Shown: positions 1 through 8,060 of the stretch, piece after piece
Position numbering within the stretch: the stretch's first letter is position 1
Layout: the number at the start of each line of letters is the position of its first letter
Assembly: GCA_031382085.1 (NCBI GenBank)
Contig: JANMYM010000067.1
Coordinates: forward strand, 1 to 64,000
Length of the DNA stretch: 64,000 nucleotides
Reading direction: 5' to 3'
DNA from: UBA964 sp031382085
GTDB taxonomy: Bacteria > Pseudomonadota > Gammaproteobacteria > Steroidobacterales > Steroidobacteraceae
Made by a program: the position numbers and the translations under genes
The notes under the pieces: model-generated
Seen by the model: the letters and a program-made list of their open reading frames with translations, nothing else
Told to the model about the DNA's origin: nothing
The model's database searches: none

Positions 1-1
1 G

Positions 2-994
2 CAATTTCTGGACGCCACTCATCCGTTAGGTAAGACCTATCCGCCGGGGCGCGAGAAAACCGACCTCGCGGCGTTCTACTGGTGGAATCCGCCGTTCTCG
101 GATATCGGTCGTCACACCTTCAAGGCCTCGCGCATGGGCAAACATCTGGAGGTTGCACTTGCCGGTGTTTGCGATCCGGCTGTGCACCTCGCGTCCGGCA
201 CCGGTGCGCCGTTCGGCCAGGATGAAGCGGCCTTCGCGGGCGGTCTGCGCGGCGAAGCCGTCGAGATGGTGAAATGTGAAACCGTGGATCTCGAAGTTCC
301 CGCCACCTCGGAATGGGTGCTGGAAGGTGAAGTGTTCCACGAAGAACTGGAAGCCGTCGGCTGGCATTCCAATCCGGTCGGCTATTACGACCGCGTGCAG
401 GTGTTTCCGATCGTGCGCGTCAAGTGCATCTCGCATCGCAAGAACCCGATCTGGCACGCAACCATGGAAATGGTGCCGCCCTTCGATCACAACTACATTG
501 CGCTGCTACCGGTGGAGGGCGAAGTGCTGTCCGACCTGCGCAAGAAGATTCCGGAAGTGCATGATGTCGCGGTCACGCCTAACATGTGCTACATCGTGCA
601 GCTGTCGGTCGACGGCGCCTCCAAGCCGCATAACGAATTCGGCAAGTATGTGCTGCACGCGGTCTGGGGTTCGGCGGGCCGCTGGGGCCGCACTGCCAAG
701 CTGGTGATCGTCGTCGGACCCGATGTTGACCCTTACGACCTCAAGCAGGTCGAGTGGGCGATCATGACGCGCTGGCAGCCAGCCAAGGATTCGATCCTGC
801 AACCTAACGGCATCCCGATGGTGCTGGATCCATCCTGCGAGAAGTCGGCGCAGTTCGGCGCCTTCCGTTCGGATCAAATGGGCATTGACGCCACCATCAA
901 GATTCCGGAGCGCTTCACCGAGTATCCGGAAGTCTCCAAGGCCGACCCGGCGCAGGTGGCCGAGATCGCGAAGAAGCTGGCCGGCATTGTCTGA
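2..994 (+). CDS. UbiD family decarboxylase (3' part)
   Basis: This reading frame is open from the left edge of the window, so only the C-terminal 330 residues or so of the protein are present. The sequence resembles UbiD-type prenylated-FMN decarboxylases: it has the TGAPFGQDE and WHATMEMVPPFDH stretches in the middle and the VDPYDLKQVEWAIMTRWQP stretch near the C terminus that is typical of the last domain of this family. Such enzymes decarboxylate (or carboxylate) aromatic or unsaturated acids. The substrate cannot be told from the sequence, and the ubiquinone enzyme itself is only one of many family members. An in-frame ATG at 134 is internal, because the coding pattern continues upstream of it. 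The stop codon overlaps the start of the next gene by a few bases. Confidence 0.85.
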   Translation, partial: QFLDATHPLGKTYPPGREKTDLAAFYWWNPPFSDIGRHTFKASRMGKHLEVALAGVCDPAVHLASGTGAPFGQDEAAFAGGLRGEAVEMVKCETVDLEVPATSEWVLEGEVFHEELEAVGWHSNPVGYYDRVQVFPIVRVKCISHRKNPIWHATMEMVPPFDHNYIALLPVEGEVLSDLRKKIPEVHDVAVTPNMCYIVQLSVDGASKPHNEFGKYVLHAVWGSAGRWGRTAKLVIVVGPDVDPYDLKQVEWAIMTRWQPAKDSILQPNGIPMVLDPSCEKSAQFGAFRSDQMGIDATIKIPERFTEYPEVSKADPAQVAEIAKKLAGIV

Positions 995-1571
995 GCGTTT
1001 TGGCGCCGAGTATTACCGGCGTTTCTATTACAACCGGCGCACGGCGGTCACGCACCGCGCCGAGATGGCGGCGCGCGCCGGACTGATCGCGGCCTACGTC
1101 GACTACATCGAGCTGCCGGTAGGCTCGATTCTGGATGCCGGCTGCGGTATTGGTCTGCTGCAAAGGCCGTTAGCCAGACTACTGCCGCGCGCCGAATACG
1201 TCGGCCTCGAATTCAGCGAATACCTGTGCAAGCGCTTTGGCTGGCAGCAAGGTTCGCTCGCGAGCTACCGGCCGGGCCGGCAGTTTGACCTGGCCATCTG
1301 CTACGACGTTGGCCAGTATCTCGATGACCGCACTGCAGCCCGCGCCATCGTGACATTGGGCCAGCTGTGCCGCGGCGTGCTGTATTTCACGGCACTGACG
1401 CGCAAGGACTGGCGCTACAACTGCGACCGCGCGCGCACCGATGGCGATGTGCACTTGCGCAGCGGCGAGTGGTATCACAAACGTCTGTCGCGCTGGTTCA
1501 AACGTGTCGGCGCGGGCCTGTGGTTGCGGCGCGGTGCGGCGCTAACGACCTGGGAAATGGAGTGCTCATGA
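987..1571 (+). CDS. Class I SAM-dependent methyltransferase
   Basis: About 194 residues. The motif I region ILDAGCGIGLLQ at roughly residues 46-57 followed by YVGLEFSEYLC and DLAICYDVGQYL is the Rossmann-like SAM-binding core of class I methyltransferases. The substrate is unknown. No ATG lies near the start of the homologous region; I chose TTG 987, which overlaps the stop of the UbiD-like gene by 8 bases, because the residues just after it (ERFGAEYYRRFYYN) already look like folded protein. No strong ribosome binding site is visible, which fits translational coupling. Its own stop overlaps the next ATG (ATGA). Confidence 0.75.
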   Translation: MSERFGAEYYRRFYYNRRTAVTHRAEMAARAGLIAAYVDYIELPVGSILDAGCGIGLLQRPLARLLPRAEYVGLEFSEYLCKRFGWQQGSLASYRPGRQFDLAICYDVGQYLDDRTAARAIVTLGQLCRGVLYFTALTRKDWRYNCDRARTDGDVHLRSGEWYHKRLSRWFKRVGAGLWLRRGAALTTWEMECS

Positions 1572-3223
1572 AAATCTCGAAAGCTGTTTTGTTAGGTGTG
1601 ATGCTGGCCGGGGCGCTGGGGGTCAGCCAGGCGGCGAAGGCGCCGCCCCGCCTGAACCCGAACGATCCCGGCGACGCGGTGCGCATCCAGCAGAAACTCT
1701 GGTGTTCGCTCGAGGACGGCAAGACGATCTACCTCTGGTCGCAGGGCTCCGTGTACGGCCGCCGTCCGGGCGAAGCCGATCGCAAGCTGTTCAATTTCCA
1801 GATCTGGAACGCGCGAGCCTGCAAGGGCTATCAGGACCCCGAGCGCGGTTACGGGTACCGTTCGGTGTCGCGCGAGATCATGCTGTACCTCGATCCCGTG
1901 ACTAACGCGCTGCTCAAGACCTGGCGCAATCCGTGGACCAGCGAGTGGGTCGAGGTGGTGCATACGCAAAATGACCCGGTCAACATGGGCGCCGTGCTGT
2001 ATGCGAACAGTCGCGACGGTCGGGCGGCGAGCTTCGACGGCAGGTTCGTCAACGGTCGCGTGATTTTCAGCAACGAAGCGCCGCTCTACTACGACAACCC
2101 GCTCGCGGGTGATTACCAGGACTATGTCGGCGGTCATTACCACGCGATGGAAATGCTCAACGTCTATGTCTATGAAAAAGATTTGCTGGATCCCAAAGTG
2201 AAGACACTGCCGCGCTGGAGCCGCTCCTGGAAGCGCGTGTCGAATTTCCTGCCGTGGATGCGCATGGGCGACCGGCCCGGGCTGCTGGTCTTCACGGCCG
2301 TCGGCCAGCGCGTGAATTCGGTCGAGGATCTGAATGAGCCGATTCGCACCGCGCTCAAGACACAATTCGCGAAGTACCAGTCGGCGCCGCCGCTCGACGA
2401 CCAGCGGCCTAACGAAACCAGCTGGAGCTATTTCCGCAAAGTCATCACACCGGGCACGCCGCCGGTCGTGGCCGAACAGCCGCCGCTGATCACACCGCCG
2501 GCGCCGGGGCCGGTTGCGGACGCGTGGAGCCAGGATTTCCGCGACAGCTGCGGCGTCAGGCCAGCAGAGCCGATGGTGACCTGGTGGCATGGCCATGTGT
2601 ACAGCCGGCGCATGGAGCAGAAGGACACACGGATATTCGACGCCGAACGCCTGCGCATTTCAAAGTGCGAACTGTTGAGCGACGCGGTTCGCGGCCAGGG
2701 TTTCCGGCGCGTGTCGCGCGAACTCATGGTCTACGCGCCGGCCACGGGCGACGCGCTGCTGACCAGCTGGAAGAATCCCTGGTCCGGTGAGACGGTGACC
2801 GTGCCGACGGAGAAAATCCTGGCGCGCGCCGAACCCGAGCGTTGGCAGAAAAATTCGGATGGTAGTCCGGCGCGCACCGCCAGCCGTTTTCAGCTGACCG
2901 ACAAGACGCTGACCGGCAGCGACGCCGAGATGATCTTCCGCGACAATCCGTTAGGTGGCAGCTACCAGGAATACATCGGCGGCCGGGAGCAGATCCTCGA
3001 CTTTGAAACCAGCGAACGGCCGTTGTTGCTGCCGAAGCAGGGCGAGCTGGATCAGGTGCTGTCCTGGGGCCAGGTCCGGCCCTGGTATCCCTGGATGAAA
3101 ATGGGTTCGCGCGGCGGCGCGATCGTCATGCATGGTATCGGCGTGCGCGGTTTGAAGTTCGAGCAACTGCCGGCGGCACTGCGCAAGCTCATCGAAAATC
3201 AAGAACCGGATTTTCGCTTTTGA
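1568..3223 (+). CDS. Secreted protein with two DUF1838 repeats
   Basis: The ATG overlaps the stop of the methyltransferase gene (ATGA) and is followed by a Sec signal peptide (MKISKAVLLGVMLAGALGVSQA). The 551-residue protein is a tandem duplication: roughly residues 35-290 and 315-550 each carry the pattern RxVSRE-MxY--P-TxxLLxxWxNPW, then DNPL-G-YQ-Y-GG, then PWMxMGxRxG. I recognise this as DUF1838, a family of unknown function. A proline-rich linker around residues 295-320 (VVAEQPPLITPPAPGP) separates the halves. The 3' end overlaps the convergent gene by 25 bases. Context (UbiD-like enzyme, methyltransferase) suggests an aromatic or lipid metabolism locus, but that is inference only. Confidence 0.8.
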   Translation: MKISKAVLLGVMLAGALGVSQAAKAPPRLNPNDPGDAVRIQQKLWCSLEDGKTIYLWSQGSVYGRRPGEADRKLFNFQIWNARACKGYQDPERGYGYRSVSREIMLYLDPVTNALLKTWRNPWTSEWVEVVHTQNDPVNMGAVLYANSRDGRAASFDGRFVNGRVIFSNEAPLYYDNPLAGDYQDYVGGHYHAMEMLNVYVYEKDLLDPKVKTLPRWSRSWKRVSNFLPWMRMGDRPGLLVFTAVGQRVNSVEDLNEPIRTALKTQFAKYQSAPPLDDQRPNETSWSYFRKVITPGTPPVVAEQPPLITPPAPGPVADAWSQDFRDSCGVRPAEPMVTWWHGHVYSRRMEQKDTRIFDAERLRISKCELLSDAVRGQGFRRVSRELMVYAPATGDALLTSWKNPWSGETVTVPTEKILARAEPERWQKNSDGSPARTASRFQLTDKTLTGSDAEMIFRDNPLGGSYQEYIGGREQILDFETSERPLLLPKQGELDQVLSWGQVRPWYPWMKMGSRGGAIVMHGIGVRGLKFEQLPAALRKLIENQEPDFRF

Positions 3224-4182
3224 GTGTTGTTAAGTCGCGCAGCTGCGGCTTCTTCAGGCAGACAGTTCGCGCCGCTGTCGACGCGATAAATTGCGTAGCG
3301 GCCGCCATCGTTCTTGTGAAAATACAGCCAGCAGCCGTCGTTCGATAACGATGGCGCCTCGACAAAACCGCTGATCGACGGTACCGGCCGCGGGAAATCG
3401 AACGGTTCATCGGTGCGCGTGCGCGACGCGTGCAGGATGACCGGCGGCTTGTGAAAGTGGCGCGGGCCCCGCGTAAAATAAAGATCCAGAAAATCGGCGG
3501 AAACGGCCGGCGCATATTCCAGCGCGGAGGTGTTGACGTTCTTCAGTATAGCCGCGCTCTCCGGGAGTCTGCGAAACCCGCTGCCATCACGAACGGCAAC
3601 GAAGATATCGGCAGAATCCGGAGTCGGATCGCCCGAGAATTTGCCATCCACCGCGAACAGCGTGCTGCCGTCCGCGCTGATTTCGGCGTCGAAAATCAGG
3701 TTGCCCTTTTTCTTCAGGGACAAGCCGTCGGTTACTTCGAGACCCGACAACGCGCCCTGCTCAAACCGGCCGCGGTAGATGGTCGCGAGATTTTGCACGT
3801 AACTGCGCGTTGAGATGAAATACAACTGGCCACTGGCATCCATGCTGGGCACGCCATCCAGGGCGGCACTGTTAGCTCCGCGGATTGAACCTGCGTACTC
3901 AAAGGTCAGGTCATCGATTCGGGTCGCGTACTGAAGATTGGTGTCGACGCGCGGATCGTTACTGTTGTTGAACAGCAGATAGCGTCCGTCCTTCGTAATG
4001 AAAGGTTCCATCGCGTCGGTGTGGTAACCACGAATCGTGACGCGCTGCGGCGCCAGGGATTGTTCGGCGCTTGCCGCAGGAACCAGCAAATTGAAGGCGA
4101 GCGCGGCGATTGCACCTGTTACCAAGGCAGCTCCAATGGATTTCCACAATCTATAGAACAACGGCAGGCTCCGAGAGTGCAT
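3199..4182 (-). CDS. Secreted TolB/PD40-type beta-propeller protein
   Basis: 327 residues. The N terminus has a hydrophobic export segment (residues 14-40, ending near AASA). The rest shows repeated PD40/WD40-like blade motifs: FITKDGRYLLFNNS, SMDASGQLYFIS, EISADGSTLFAV, AVSADFLDLYFT and SLSNDGCWLYFHK. Such propellers are usually periplasmic binding or scaffold modules; no catalytic residues are evident. It stands alone on the minus strand, divergent from the PhoX-like gene and converging (25-base overlap) on the DUF1838 gene. Several other propeller proteins occur in this window, at 11798, 15689 and in the S9 peptidase. Confidence 0.7.
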   Translation of the reverse strand: MHSRSLPLFYRLWKSIGAALVTGAIAALAFNLLVPAASAEQSLAPQRVTIRGYHTDAMEPFITKDGRYLLFNNSNDPRVDTNLQYATRIDDLTFEYAGSIRGANSAALDGVPSMDASGQLYFISTRSYVQNLATIYRGRFEQGALSGLEVTDGLSLKKKGNLIFDAEISADGSTLFAVDGKFSGDPTPDSADIFVAVRDGSGFRRLPESAAILKNVNTSALEYAPAVSADFLDLYFTRGPRHFHKPPVILHASRTRTDEPFDFPRPVPSISGFVEAPSLSNDGCWLYFHKNDGGRYAIYRVDSGANCLPEEAAAARLNNTQKRKSGS

Positions 4183-4371
4183 TGCGGGCGGCCAATTATC
4201 ACTCCTCGTGTTAGGTCATGGAAGGTATTGAGTGACAGGGAATCGATTACGTGACGTTATCCGCACTATTTCCTGTCGTTTAACCGTCACAGATCGGAAA
4301 TGCCTCTGTAACCCGGACCGCGAAAAATAGCGGCGAGTCCGGCCCTAAACATAATCTTTGCGAGGTAGGTC

Positions 4372-5814
4372 ATGCATCGAGCCCCTTTCACATGGAAAAT
4401 TGCTGCCACCGTTGGTTGTGCACTTGCAGGAGCCACCGCGTTGGGTGGAAGCCCGTTCCAGAATTTCACACCGCTGGCGGCATCCGCGGGACCAACCGCG
4501 AATGAAGCGTTGCCCATTACGCTCGGCAACCCCCTGTTCAAACAGAGATCGATCGCCGACCGGCAGGCTCAGCTGGCGGCCAATGTCCCTAACAGCGGCA
4601 ATTGGGACATGAACACGGTCAACGAATCGGGTCGTGACAAAGGTCGCTATCTTTTCACCGTATATGAAACCGGTTCTTCCGGCGTGCAACGAATGGATCG
4701 CTGGACCGGTCAGGTCGATACAATCTGGCAGACACCGGTTGCCGGCGGGCATGTTGCATTCGACGCGTGCTTCTGGACGCCCTGGGGGACTTTGGTCACC
4801 GCGGAGGAATCCTGGACGACCGCTGCTGCCGGTGCCAATTCACCGTACGGCAGGCTATTTGAGCTGCGCAACCCGACGATAGCTCCCGCTATCCTCAATC
4901 CTGTTACAGCTGGCAGCAACGCTGGCGCCGAATTTGTGCATGCCAACGTTGTGCCGCGCGTATCACACGAAGGGGTTCAATTTGATCGTGCCGGCAACAT
5001 GTATTTCATCGATGAGCTGAATGGCGGCAGCATCTACAAATACACGTCCGCGGCGCGCATGAAGGATGTACAGCGTGGCGGAGTCAGCTATTTTTCAGCC
5101 GGACAGTCGTTCGTGTTGCGTGTCGGCGATGGCCAGACACCTAACGCAACGGGCGCCTACCAATGGATTCCGATCACGGATAGCAATGGCAGTGCAATGC
5201 CAGGCGCCATCACGATTGTTGACACGAACGGTGTTCGTTCGGTCGACGCTCGAAACACCACGGAACTGGCTGCATTCAAGGGAACAGATTACCAACGCCC
5301 CGAAGACATGGAGCTTCAAGCGCTAAAGAGTGGCGAATTCCTGTACGTGGCAACGACGACCACGCATGAGATCTATCGCCTGGATCTGCGCGCTAACACG
5401 ATCAGTGTATTCGCAAACCGCAATACGCTGGATCTCGCAACAGGTGCGCCGGTGGGTGAGGCACTTGCTAATCCTGACAACCTTGCGATTGACCACAGAG
5501 GCAATGTCTATATCGTCGAGGATCGCAACGGTGGCGTGGATGATGACATCTGGTTCGCGAGAGATCTGAACAAGGACGGCGATCTCACGGATCCCGGTGA
5601 AGGTTTGGGCCGCTGGGCGTCCAATGGCACGCCGGGGTCGGAGTTCACCGGGCTCTACTTTGATCCGCGCAACAAACGCCGTGTCTGGGTCAACATCCAG
5701 CATCCCGCGAGCGGTAACGATAGAACCATCGAAATCACCGCACCAGATGACGATGAACACGACGAGGATGATCATGGCAAGGACCACGACAGGGACGACG
5801 ATCATCGGAATTGA
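4372..5814 (+). CDS. PhoX-like (DUF839) secreted phosphatase-family protein
   Basis: 480 residues with a signal-like hydrophobic N terminus. The motifs FWTPWGTLVTAEESW (about residues 134-148), MYFIDELNGGSIYKY (about 205-220), EDRNGGVDDDIWFARD (about 382-397) and SEFTGLYFDPRNK (about 422) match the DUF839/PhoX fold, a Ca/Fe-dependent alkaline phosphatase-type propeller in which acidic residues bind metal. Whether this member is a phosphatase is not certain. The last 22 residues or so are almost only Asp, His, Glu and Lys, an added tail likely to bind metal. A GAGG ribosome binding site lies 5 bases before the ATG. It is monocistronic and ends at a strong hairpin. Confidence 0.75.
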   Translation: MHRAPFTWKIAATVGCALAGATALGGSPFQNFTPLAASAGPTANEALPITLGNPLFKQRSIADRQAQLAANVPNSGNWDMNTVNESGRDKGRYLFTVYETGSSGVQRMDRWTGQVDTIWQTPVAGGHVAFDACFWTPWGTLVTAEESWTTAAAGANSPYGRLFELRNPTIAPAILNPVTAGSNAGAEFVHANVVPRVSHEGVQFDRAGNMYFIDELNGGSIYKYTSAARMKDVQRGGVSYFSAGQSFVLRVGDGQTPNATGAYQWIPITDSNGSAMPGAITIVDTNGVRSVDARNTTELAAFKGTDYQRPEDMELQALKSGEFLYVATTTTHEIYRLDLRANTISVFANRNTLDLATGAPVGEALANPDNLAIDHRGNVYIVEDRNGGVDDDIWFARDLNKDGDLTDPGEGLGRWASNGTPGSEFTGLYFDPRNKRRVWVNIQHPASGNDRTIEITAPDDDEHDEDDHGKDHDRDDDHRN

Positions 5815-5844
5815 TTTGTCGGTTCAAGGTCGCTTGGTTCGCAT

Positions 5845-5866
5845 CCCGGGGCGACTGTGCCCCGGG
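5845..5866. terminator. GC-rich hairpin between convergent genes
   Basis: A perfect 8-bp stem (CCCGGGGC / GCCCCGGG) with a 6-base loop sits between the stop codons of the PhoX-like gene and the S9 peptidase gene. There is no U-run on either side, so it may act as a weak bidirectional terminator or an mRNA 3' stabiliser. Confidence 0.55.
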
Positions 5867-5874
5867 GTGGTGTG

Positions 5875-7890
5875 TCAGTCACGGCGCAAATATCTATCGA
5901 ACCAGGCCAGATAGCGCTCGAACCGGTCCTTGCCATACGACACCCTGGTCAATCCGTGATTCTGGCCGGGATAGATCACGAGTTGAGTGGGCACATCCTG
6001 GCTGCGCAGCGCCTGGTACATCTGCTCGGAGTTGAGCAACGGCACGTTGAAATCGAGACTGCCGCACAGGAACAGCGTGGGTGTCCTGATGCGGTCCGCA
6101 TGCAGGAACGGGGACGAAAGCCTCACCCAGGTCGCCGCGTCCTTCCACGGCGGACCCAATTCCATCTCGTATTCGCGGATGTACATGTCGGTGCCATAGC
6201 CCGCGAGGATGTTAGATATGCTGGCACCGCTGGTCGCGGCCTTGAAACGGCTGTCCTGGGCGATTACGTAGTTCGTCAGTATGCCGCCGTAGCTCCATCC
6301 GCCAACGCCGAGGCGCGCGGGATCCGCCAGTCCGTTGGCAATGGCGAGGTCCACATGCGCAAGCACATCCTGGGCATCGAGGTTGCCCCAGTCGGCGAAT
6401 ATGGCCTTCGAAAAGGCCTCGCCGCGACCTGCGCTGCCGCGCGGATTCGATGCCAGTACTGCAAAGCCGTTGGCCGCAAGCAACTGCCAATCGAAACTAA
6501 AGCCGTTGGTGAACTGCAAAACGGGGCCGCCATGGATGCGCAATACAGTCGGGTAGCGCCGGCCGGACAGGTAGTCGAGTGGTTTCACGATAAAGCCGCT
6601 GATCGAAGTGCCGTCGCGGCTCTTCGCAACGCTGGGCTCGACAGCAGCCAGCCGCACTTCAGCTAACAAAGCGGCGTTCTGGCGCGTTAGCTGGCGGAAA
6701 TGCCCTCTTTCAAAAGCGAATACTTCAGCCGGATATTGCGGTTGCGAACGCAGTACGGTGGTCCGGTTGTTTGCAGAAACGTCCAGGCTACTGAGCTCCT
6801 GGCTCTCCGCGGTCAGCTTGCGGACCGCCCCGTCGCGCAGCGCCACCTGGATCAGTTGCGTGGTGCTGTCGTCCTCGAGAATGCCAAGTAATGACTTGCC
6901 GTCGCCGGACCAATGCGGTTGATCGACGTTGCGATCGAGCTGCTTCGTTAGCAGCCGGACCTGGTTGCTGGCGACATCGACGACCGCCAGTCCGTGAACC
7001 GCGTAGTAAAGGAGCTTGGGATCGCCACCGGCCACGAAAGCGATCTGCCGGCCGTCCGGACTCCACTGCGGCGTGCTGGCCCAGTCGGTGTCCTGGCCTT
7101 CGCCCTGGTAGGTCGTCAGTAAGCGTGGCGCGCTCCCGGCGATCGGCGCCATCAGGTACAGGCCGAACGTGTCGTTGCGATCGGGATCCGCCGACCGTTT
7201 GCTGACAAAGGCCAGCAGTCTGCCGTCCGGCGACCAGGACGGCCTGGCTTCGTCGTAATTGCCGGTCGTCAGCGCCTGCACGCTGCGAGTACGCAGATCT
7301 AACAAATAAAGGTGCTGCCGGCTCCTGCCCAGGTAACCGGTGATGTCTTCCTTGAAATAAAAGCGCTCGATGACAATCGGCTTGTCGGTCTTGGCGCTAT
7401 CGACCAGTAGCTTGTCATCGTCAGGGTCGCTGACTACCAGCGCCACCTGCCGTCCATCGGGAGCAATCGCGTAGTCCTCGACCGTACCCGGCAAGCTGGT
7501 GATTTTCTCGGCCTCGCCGCCGGCCATGTCGAGGATCCAGAGCTGCGAATGTTCCTTGTCATCGCGGCGCGACGCGAGAAACGCCAGCCAGCGGCCGTCA
7601 GGGCTCCAGCGCGGATCAGTTTCGTCGTCAGGCGTGAATGTCAGCTGTCGCTCGCCGCCGTCACGCCAGTTAGTGATCCAGATGTCGTTGACGCGTTTGT
7701 CCTGCAGCAGGTCCGCCGTACTGACCGTGTAGGCGATGCGTTCACCGTCGGGCGACAACTGTGGTGCGCCGACCTCACGCAGCCGGGCGAAGTCATCGAT
7801 GTTGAGGGGCCGCTTGTCGGCAGCATGGGAGCTGGTCGCCACCACCAGCAGTGCTAACACAGCCGGCCCGGAAAATCTGCTGACTGTCAT
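5875..7890 (-). CDS. S9 family (prolyl oligopeptidase-type) secreted peptidase
   Basis: 671 residues from ATG 7890, which begins a clear signal peptide (MTVSRFSGPAVLALLVVATSSHA). A TTG 17 codons upstream is possible but would bury that signal. Residues 30-400 form a TolB/PD40 propeller with repeated LSPDG, WSPDG and WSGDG blade motifs. The C-terminal alpha/beta hydrolase domain carries GGWSYGG (nucleophile Ser533), CGSLDFNVP (Asp613) and GQNHGL (His645), the S9 catalytic triad. It probably cleaves peptides in the periplasm, like dipeptidyl- or acylaminoacyl-peptidases. It lies last in a minus-strand run after a MaoC-like gene, an exported dehydrogenase and a small membrane-protein ORF. Confidence 0.9.
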   Translation of the reverse strand: MTVSRFSGPAVLALLVVATSSHAADKRPLNIDDFARLREVGAPQLSPDGERIAYTVSTADLLQDKRVNDIWITNWRDGGERQLTFTPDDETDPRWSPDGRWLAFLASRRDDKEHSQLWILDMAGGEAEKITSLPGTVEDYAIAPDGRQVALVVSDPDDDKLLVDSAKTDKPIVIERFYFKEDITGYLGRSRQHLYLLDLRTRSVQALTTGNYDEARPSWSPDGRLLAFVSKRSADPDRNDTFGLYLMAPIAGSAPRLLTTYQGEGQDTDWASTPQWSPDGRQIAFVAGGDPKLLYYAVHGLAVVDVASNQVRLLTKQLDRNVDQPHWSGDGKSLLGILEDDSTTQLIQVALRDGAVRKLTAESQELSSLDVSANNRTTVLRSQPQYPAEVFAFERGHFRQLTRQNAALLAEVRLAAVEPSVAKSRDGTSISGFIVKPLDYLSGRRYPTVLRIHGGPVLQFTNGFSFDWQLLAANGFAVLASNPRGSAGRGEAFSKAIFADWGNLDAQDVLAHVDLAIANGLADPARLGVGGWSYGGILTNYVIAQDSRFKAATSGASISNILAGYGTDMYIREYEMELGPPWKDAATWVRLSSPFLHADRIRTPTLFLCGSLDFNVPLLNSEQMYQALRSQDVPTQLVIYPGQNHGLTRVSYGKDRFERYLAWFDRYLRRD

Positions 7891-7937
7891 CTGATATTGG
7901 CCTTGAATTCGTGGTTGATTGATGATCTCAGGCGTAC

Positions 7938-8054
7938 TCAAGCCGCCTGGCTGCGCAGTTCACTCATCGCGACGACAAACAGCAGGCCCGCACAGGCCAG
8001 CAACGCCGAACCTAACAACATCGAGATCACGATGAACAGCGTCGACAAGTGCAT
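7938..8054 (-). CDS. Small single-span membrane protein (candidate)
   Basis: A 38-codon ORF with an ATG start. Residues 3-30 are almost entirely hydrophobic (LSTLFIVISMLLGSALLACAG and onward), followed by a short polar tail SELRSQAA, so it would be a small bitopic membrane protein. It starts 6 bases after the upstream dehydrogenase stop and ends 47 bases before the S9 peptidase ATG, as an operon member would. The ribosome binding site is weak. No family recognised. It could be chance, but the clean hydrophobic and polar partition argues for a real product. Confidence 0.45.
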   Translation of the reverse strand: MHLSTLFIVISMLLGSALLACAGLLFVVAMSELRSQAA

Positions 8055-8060
8055 CGCTCG

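Noticed and set aside
1592..2596. Minus-strand frame of 334 codons
   Set aside because: Antisense to the DUF1838 gene, no ribosome binding site and a shadow-like composition.
4327..4355. Promoter for the PhoX-like gene (CATAAT at 4350)
   Set aside because: The -10-like word is good, but there is no -35 at a fitting distance.
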